64,000 nt of DNA from Hydrogenophaga sp040372165 (GTDB taxonomy: Bacteria > Pseudomonadota > Gammaproteobacteria > Burkholderiales > Burkholderiaceae_C). Each line of letters begins with the position of its first letter. Position 1 is the stretch's first letter. Both the position numbers and the translations under genes were made by a program. The DNA is taken from NCBI RefSeq assembly GCF_040372165.1, contig NZ_BAABWG010000004.1, positions 434,001-498,000 of the forward strand, read 5' to 3'. Shown piece after piece: positions 59,257-64,000 of this stretch. Below the pieces are notes generated by a model. That model was not told the origin of the DNA. It made no database searches and was given only the letters and a program-made list of their open reading frames with translations.

Positions 59257-59994
59257 ATGGACCGCATGATCTACACCGCCATGACCGGCGCCACCGCCGC
59301 GTCACACCGGCAGCAGCTCCTGGCCAACAACCTGGCCAATGTGTCTACGCCCGGCTTTCGAGCCGAGCTGGCCACATTTCGCTCGGTGCCCGTGCGTGGA
59401 GATGGTGCGACCACCCGTGTGTTCAACCTCGAGGCAACGGCGGGACACGATGCCGCGCCTGGCGCCATCAACCCGACCGGTCGGCCGCTTGATGTTGCGG
59501 CCAGGGACGGTGCATGGTTCACTGTGCAAAGCCTGAACGGTACGGAGGCCTACACCCGTGCCGGCGCCTTCCAGGTCAATGCTGACGGCACGTTGGTCAA
59601 TCCTCAGGGATTGCCTGTGCTGGGTGAGGGCGAGACGCCCATCGTGGTGCCCAACAACGCCACCATCAACATCGGTGACGACGGCAACATCAGCGCCAAG
59701 GTGGGTGACCTGCCCGCACAGCCGCTGGGCCGCCTGAAGCTGGTGACGCCCACTGAAGACAACCCGCTGCAGCGTGGTGAAGACGGACTGTTCCGCACGG
59801 CGCAGCAGGCGCCATTGCTGGCCGATCCCAACGCCCGCGTGCAGAGCGGTGCGCTCGAAGGCTCGAACGTGAACCCGATCGAAGCGATGGTCGGCATGAT
59901 CGCCGTCGCCCGCCAGTTCGAAATCCAGATGCGAATGATGCAGAACGGCGAAGCCAACGACAAGGCCGCCAGTCAGCTGCTCAGCCACAACTGA
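59257..59994 (+). CDS. flgF: Flagellar rod protein FlgF
   Basis: 245 residues. Begins MDRMIYTAMTGATAASHRQQLLANNLANVSTPGFRAEL and ends SGALEGSNVNPIEAMVGMIAVARQFEIQMRMMQNGEANDKAASQLL, the FlgF pattern. It makes the proximal rod with FlgB, FlgC and FlgG. Confidence 0.97.
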   Translation: MDRMIYTAMTGATAASHRQQLLANNLANVSTPGFRAELATFRSVPVRGDGATTRVFNLEATAGHDAAPGAINPTGRPLDVAARDGAWFTVQSLNGTEAYTRAGAFQVNADGTLVNPQGLPVLGEGETPIVVPNNATINIGDDGNISAKVGDLPAQPLGRLKLVTPTEDNPLQRGEDGLFRTAQQAPLLADPNARVQSGALEGSNVNPIEAMVGMIAVARQFEIQMRMMQNGEANDKAASQLLSHN

Positions 59995-60030
59995 TTCCCT
60001 ACCCATCCGAGACAACGATAGAGGCCCACC

Positions 60031-60813
60031 ATGATCAACTCACTGTGGATTTCCAAGACGGGCATGCAGGCCCAGCAGACTCAGCTGGATGTCATTGCCA
60101 ACAACATGGCCAATGTGTCGACGAATGGCTTCAAGCGATCGAACGCCGTGTTCGAGGACCTGATGTACCAGAACCTGCGGCAGGTAGGTGCGAACACCGG
60201 CGAGCAAAACCAGTTGCCCACCGGCCTGCAGCTTGGCCTGGGTGTCCGCACCGTGGCCACTGCGCGTCAGTTCACCCAGGGAAGTCTGCAGCAATCAGGC
60301 AACCAGCTGGATCTGGCGGTCAATGGGGCGGGTTTCATCCAGGTCACCATGCCTGATGGCACCACAGGATATACCCGGGACGGAAGCCTGCAGGTGGACG
60401 CCAATGGCCGCCTGGTTACATCGGGCGGACTGCCGGTTGCCGGGGACATCACGGTGCCGGCGGAGGCCCAGAGCATCACCGTGGGTGCCGACGGCATCGT
60501 GACCGTGAAGCTGCCTGCCAACCCTGAGCCTCAGCAGGTCGGCAACATCGAGTTGGCCAATTTCATCAATGCTGCAGGGCTTGAACCCCGAGGGAAAAAT
60601 CTCTACAGCGAATCTGTCGCTTCGGGCGCACCCATCGTCGGCGCGCCTGGCACAGCAGGCCTGGGCGAGATCATGCAAGGCTACGTCGAGACGTCCAACG
60701 TCAATGTGGTGCAGGAGCTGGTTTCCATGATCCAGACCCAACGCGCCTACGAGATGAACTCCAAGTCCATTCAGACTTCTGACCAGATGCTCCAGCGCCT
60801 GGGCCAGCTGTGA
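60031..60813 (+). CDS. flgG: Flagellar distal rod protein FlgG
   Basis: 260 residues, the standard length. Begins SLWISKTGMQAQQTQLDVIANNMANVSTNGFKRSNAVFEDLMYQNLRQ and ends VETSNVNVVQELVSMIQTQRAYEMNSKSIQTSDQMLQRLGQL. It lies 36 bases after flgF. Confidence 0.98.
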   Translation: MINSLWISKTGMQAQQTQLDVIANNMANVSTNGFKRSNAVFEDLMYQNLRQVGANTGEQNQLPTGLQLGLGVRTVATARQFTQGSLQQSGNQLDLAVNGAGFIQVTMPDGTTGYTRDGSLQVDANGRLVTSGGLPVAGDITVPAEAQSITVGADGIVTVKLPANPEPQQVGNIELANFINAAGLEPRGKNLYSESVASGAPIVGAPGTAGLGEIMQGYVETSNVNVVQELVSMIQTQRAYEMNSKSIQTSDQMLQRLGQL

Positions 60814-60859
60814 TCAAGCTGCTGTCCTGAACCCGTTCACCTGATTCAAGGTTGTGCCC

Positions 60860-61540
60860 ATGTCTCGCTCCATTGCCACTCTTATGTTTGTTGGTGTGAC
60901 CGCTCTGGTCGCCGGTTGCATGACCAAGCCGGTCGAAGTGGCGCCCGCTCAGCCCATCGACTACGCAAACGTCGCGCCTGCGCCGGCCCAACACACGGGA
61001 AGCCTGTTCCAGGCCGCGAGCTACCGCCCGGCCTTTGAAGATCCGCGGGCCAGATTCCCGGGGGACACCCTGACCATCCAGATCACCGAGAAAGTCAGCG
61101 CTTCCCAGAAGTCGACTTCCTCCATCGATCGCACGGGCAGCGCCTCGGGTGGCGTCTCGGCGATTCCGGGTATCCGGGCGGCCGATCTGGTCAAGACCAA
61201 GAATTTCGACCTGGGCGGAGAGTCGGCCAACAATTTTGCGGGCAAGGGCGATACCGTCAATGACAGCGCCTTCTCAGGCTCGATCACAGCCACCGTGCAG
61301 CAGGTCCTGCCCAATGGCCACCTGGTCGTGGTTGGCGAAAAACAGGTGGGCGTCAACGACAACGTGGACGTCCTGCGCTTCTCGGGGCGTGTGGATCCAC
61401 GGACCATCCGGCCAGGCAATGTGGTCGCTTCGGCTCAAGTTGCTGACGTTCGTGTCGATTCCCGTAGCAGGGGTGCCATCGGCGAAGCGCAAACAATTGG
61501 CTGGTTAAGCCGCATCTTTTTGAACGTTTTCCCGTTCTGA
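60860..61540 (+). CDS. flgH: Flagellar L-ring lipoprotein FlgH
   Basis: 226 residues from the ATG at 60860 (a GTG two codons upstream is the alternative). The lipobox LVAGC gives an outer-membrane lipoprotein. Conserved parts are FPGDTLTIQITEKVSASQKSTSS, FAGKGDTVNDSAFSGSITATVQQVLPNGHLVVVGEKQVGVN and FSGRVDPRTI. It forms the L-ring around the rod. Confidence 0.97.
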   Translation: MSRSIATLMFVGVTALVAGCMTKPVEVAPAQPIDYANVAPAPAQHTGSLFQAASYRPAFEDPRARFPGDTLTIQITEKVSASQKSTSSIDRTGSASGGVSAIPGIRAADLVKTKNFDLGGESANNFAGKGDTVNDSAFSGSITATVQQVLPNGHLVVVGEKQVGVNDNVDVLRFSGRVDPRTIRPGNVVASAQVADVRVDSRSRGAIGEAQTIGWLSRIFLNVFPF

Positions 61541-61561
61541 TCTCTTCTTAGGATGATGATC

Positions 61562-62773
61562 ATGAAATTCGGCGTTCTCATCGATCACACGGCACCCCGG
61601 CCGCCATGCGGCGCAGGTCTGGATGCCACGCGCTGGCTGCGGCGCAGCTGGCTCCCACTCGGCGTCCGGCTGTTGTGGCTGCTGACCATTCTGGTCGCGT
61701 CATTGGCTTTGGCCGTGGAAGACGCCAACGCCATGCGCATCAAGGAGATCGCCGCAGTTCAGGGCGTTCGCACCAACCAGCTCACCGGCTTTGGCGTCGT
61801 TGTCGGCCTCGATGGAACGGGCGACCAGACCACCCAGATGCCCTATGCTTCTCAGGGCCTGCAGAACTATCTCCAAAGCCTTGGCATGACACTTCCTGCA
61901 GACGCCAAGCTGCAGTTCAAGAACGTGGCGGCGGTGCTGGTCACGGCCGAGTTGCCAGCCTTTGCGCAGCCCGGTCAGGCCATCGACGTGACCGTGTCCT
62001 CCATTGGCAACGCCAAATCCCTTCGGGGAGGCACCCTTATCGCGACGCCACTCAAGGGCGTGGACGGACAGATTTATGCACTGGCGCAGGGCAACCTCGT
62101 CGTGGGCGGAGCCGGGGCCTCGGCAGGTGGCTCGTCAGTGCAGATCAACCATCTCAGCGCTGGCCGCATTCCCAATGGTGCACAGGTAGAGCGCTCGGTT
62201 CCGACGCCCTTCGCACTGGGGCAGACCATCGATCTCGGGCTGAAGTCTGCGGATTTCCAGACTGCCAAGCGTGTGGCCGATGCCATCAACGTGCGCATGG
62301 GCAGCGGCACAGCGCAAGCGGTCGATGGCCGCACCGTGCGCCTTCTGGCCCCGGCAAATCCTCATGAGCGTGTCGGCTTCCTGGCTGAAGTGGAAGAAAT
62401 TCCGATGGAAGCGACCATTCCGCGTGCGAAGGTGGTCATCAATACACGGACGGGATCGATAGTGATGAACCAGGCTGTCACGCTGGGTCCATGCGCAGTG
62501 GCTCACGGCAATCTGTCGGTGACCATCAGCAGCACACCTGTGATCAGCCAGCCCAACCCGCTTTCACCCAAAGGCGAGACGGTGGTCGCAGAGCAAAGCG
62601 ACATCAAGATCACCCAGGAGGGTGGGTCAATGATCGAGATGAACGCGGCCCCGCAGTTGTCGGATCTGGTGCGCATGCTCAATGGGCTGGGCGCCACCCC
62701 GCAGGATCTGCTGGCCATTCTCCAGGCCATTGATGCCGCAGGCGCGATGAACGCGGAGCTGGAGGTCATCTGA
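61562..62773 (+). CDS. flgI: Flagellar P-ring protein FlgI
   Basis: 403 residues from the ATG at 61562 (AGGA eight bases upstream); two other ATGs lie at 61553 and 61556. The N-terminus is longer than usual: about 37 residues precede the hydrophobic signal core (LLWLLTILVASLALAVEDANA). The mature protein starts RIKEIAAVQGVRTNQLTGFGVVVGLDGTGDQTTQMPYASQGLQNYLQSLG, classic FlgI. The true start may therefore lie further in. It precedes flgJ by 1 base. Confidence 0.95.
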   Translation: MKFGVLIDHTAPRPPCGAGLDATRWLRRSWLPLGVRLLWLLTILVASLALAVEDANAMRIKEIAAVQGVRTNQLTGFGVVVGLDGTGDQTTQMPYASQGLQNYLQSLGMTLPADAKLQFKNVAAVLVTAELPAFAQPGQAIDVTVSSIGNAKSLRGGTLIATPLKGVDGQIYALAQGNLVVGGAGASAGGSSVQINHLSAGRIPNGAQVERSVPTPFALGQTIDLGLKSADFQTAKRVADAINVRMGSGTAQAVDGRTVRLLAPANPHERVGFLAEVEEIPMEATIPRAKVVINTRTGSIVMNQAVTLGPCAVAHGNLSVTISSTPVISQPNPLSPKGETVVAEQSDIKITQEGGSMIEMNAAPQLSDLVRMLNGLGATPQDLLAILQAIDAAGAMNAELEVI

Positions 62774-62774
62774 C

Positions 62775-63695
62775 ATGAACGCCACCTCGTCCATGACGTC
62801 GGTGCAAGGCCTGAGCGCGGACCCGACCGCGCTCAACAGCTTGCATTACGGTGCGTCGCAAGGCGGGGAAAAGGGCAAGGCGGCCCTCAAGGAAGCCGCT
62901 CGCCAGTTCGAATCGTTGTTCATGCGGGAAATCATCAAGAGCATGCGCCAGGCGACCATGAAGTCCGGCCTGCTTGACAGCGGAGGGCAGAACCTCGGGG
63001 AGGATCTGCTCGATCAGCAGCTGGCAGGGCATCTGGCGGGCATGCCGGGTGGCCTGTCCTCGGCGATTGAACGCCAACTCAGCCAGCAAATGGCTTCGCT
63101 GAGCCAGGAAGCGCGAAGCGGTCTGCCAGCGCAACCGATCACCAGTGCCAAGGAAGAGCCTTCGTGGAGTGGCCGCCGAAGCCAGGGTACGAGCACGGTC
63201 GCAAAGGCCAGCTCAGGCGGGCGCAGCGCCAACTTCGTGGATCAGCATGCCAGGGCGGCCCGGCAGGTCGAAAGCGAGACCGGGATTCCGGCCAGCTTCA
63301 TGATCGGACAGGCGGGGCACGAGACTGGCTGGGGCAAGAGCGAAATCCGCCACCGGGACGGCAGCAACTCACACAACCTCTTTGGTATCAAGGCGACTTC
63401 CTCATGGAAGGGCGATGTGGCCGAGGTGGTGACCACGGAGTACATCAATGGCAAGCCGCGCAAGCTGGTGGCCAAATTCCGCGCCTATGACTCTTACGCA
63501 GATGCTTTCCGTGATTACGCAAAGCTCATCGGCAACAGTCCACGTTATTCCAAGGTGATGAAGGAGCTCGACTCCGTCGAGGGCTTCGCACGCGGCTTGC
63601 AGCAAGCTGGCTACGCAACCGACCCGAACTACGCCTCCAAGCTTGGCCGGGCCATCAACATGGCGCTATCGCTGCAACGCGCCCAAGACAGCTGA
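62775..63695 (+). CDS. flgJ: Rod assembly protein and muramidase FlgJ
   Basis: 306 residues, two domains. The N-terminal rod-capping part contains AARQFESLFMREIIKSMRQATMKSGLLDSGGQNLGEDLLDQQLAGHLAG; the C-terminal glucosaminidase domain carries the catalytic E183 in FMIGQAGHETGWGKSEIR and NSHNLFGIKA. The enzyme opens the peptidoglycan for the rod. Dual-domain FlgJ is normal in beta- and gammaproteobacteria. Confidence 0.97.
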   Translation: MNATSSMTSVQGLSADPTALNSLHYGASQGGEKGKAALKEAARQFESLFMREIIKSMRQATMKSGLLDSGGQNLGEDLLDQQLAGHLAGMPGGLSSAIERQLSQQMASLSQEARSGLPAQPITSAKEEPSWSGRRSQGTSTVAKASSGGRSANFVDQHARAARQVESETGIPASFMIGQAGHETGWGKSEIRHRDGSNSHNLFGIKATSSWKGDVAEVVTTEYINGKPRKLVAKFRAYDSYADAFRDYAKLIGNSPRYSKVMKELDSVEGFARGLQQAGYATDPNYASKLGRAINMALSLQRAQDS

Positions 63696-63714
63696 TGTCC
63701 AGGAGGACCATGAC

Positions 63715-64000
63715 ATGTCAACGGCTGCGCTCAATATCGGTTCACGTGCTCTGACCACGCACCTCTCGGCCTTGCAGGTCGTGGGGCACAACATCGCCAA
63801 CGTCAACACCGAAGGCTATTCCCGTCAGGAAGTTCATACACGGCAGGCTGGCTACCAGGAGCTTGGTGGCCTGTTCTACGGCAAAGGTGTCGAGCTGTCG
63901 ACAGTGCGCCGTGCGCACGACGCGTTCCTCACACGCGAAGCGCAGGTTACTGCATCCGTGGCGGCGGCAGACTCCACCCGTCTGAGCCAGATGCAGCGCC
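63715..64000 (+). CDS. flgK: Hook-filament junction protein FlgK, cut by the window end
   Basis: The first 95 residues are visible, from the ATG at 63715 with a perfect AGGAGG eight bases upstream. The start ALNIGSRALTTHLSALQVVGHNIANVNTEGYSRQEVHTRQ and the following GGLFYGKGVELSTVRRAHDAFLTRE are typical FlgK. The rest lies outside the window, and flgL is expected after it. Confidence 0.96.
   Translation, partial: MSTAALNIGSRALTTHLSALQVVGHNIANVNTEGYSRQEVHTRQAGYQELGGLFYGKGVELSTVRRAHDAFLTREAQVTASVAAADSTRLSQMQR

Overview
The window is GC-rich, densely coded DNA, most likely from a motile betaproteobacterium of the order Burkholderiales. The evidence is the gene content and order: flhDC master regulator, motAB, cheYZ, flhBAF, fliA, flgMN and flgA diverging from flgBCDEFGHIJK, and fliE diverging from the fliF-R run. 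The family (Comamonadaceae-like) is my guess. Roughly 50 kb of the 64 kb serves flagellar motility and chemotaxis. No tRNA, rRNA, CRISPR array, insertion sequence or phage gene was seen.

Layout. (1) 1-12.2 kb, metabolic and accessory genes: a 5'-truncated FAD aromatic monooxygenase with a MarR regulator; a DUF7079 protein; a lipoprotein and a VOC protein; a GlcG/HbpS-like protein and a membrane protein; a GyrI-like protein; a QseBC-type two-component pair diverging from a beta-lactamase-family serine hydrolase; a BLUF photoreceptor; and a second FAD monooxygenase operon with DUF2783 and VOC genes. (2) 12.2-13.5 kb: an orphan Ala/Gln-rich protein and a 397-bp gene-free stretch with small tandem repeats. 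(3) 13.5-22.5 kb, minus strand: a chemotaxis operon read as compact CheZ-like protein, CheY, CheA, CheR, CheD, CheB, a periplasmic sulfite-oxidase-fold protein without an obvious Mo-ligand cysteine, and a membrane hybrid kinase. No cheW or receptor gene is in the window. (4) 22.7-26.1 kb, plus strand: a soluble REC-kinase with a NarL-type regulator, a secreted unknown and a DUF2007/EF-hand-like membrane protein. (5) 26.1-37.9 kb, minus strand: fliF G H I J K, then fliL M N O P Q R. (6) 38-41.9 kb: fliE on plus; fliC, fliD, fliS, fliT on minus. (7) 41.9-43.2 kb: 1.3 kb without a gene between divergent fliC and flhD, holding three related N6-spaced palindromes of CRP/FNR type. (8) 43.2-53.7 kb, plus: flhDC, motAB, cheYZ, flhB-flhA-flhF, a degenerate flhG-like gene, fliA. 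(9) 53.8-64 kb: a globin gene, flgN, flgM and flgA on minus; flgB to flgK on plus, with flgK cut by the window end.

How it works together. FlhDC would switch on the export gate, basal body and hook genes. FliA (sigma-28), held by FlgM until the hook is finished, would then drive fliC, flgMN, motAB-cheYZ and probably the cheA operon. Sigma-28-like sites fit in front of flgM (strong), fliC, the chemotaxis operon and motA (weaker). Stator, switch, rotor, export apparatus, rod, hook, cap and chaperone genes are all present. The less ordinary parts are a second small CheZ-type protein sharing a C-terminal GSV(D/E)LF tail with CheD, the sulfite-oxidase-fold protein plus hybrid kinase at the end of the chemotaxis operon, and an FlhG-position protein without the ATPase P-loop.
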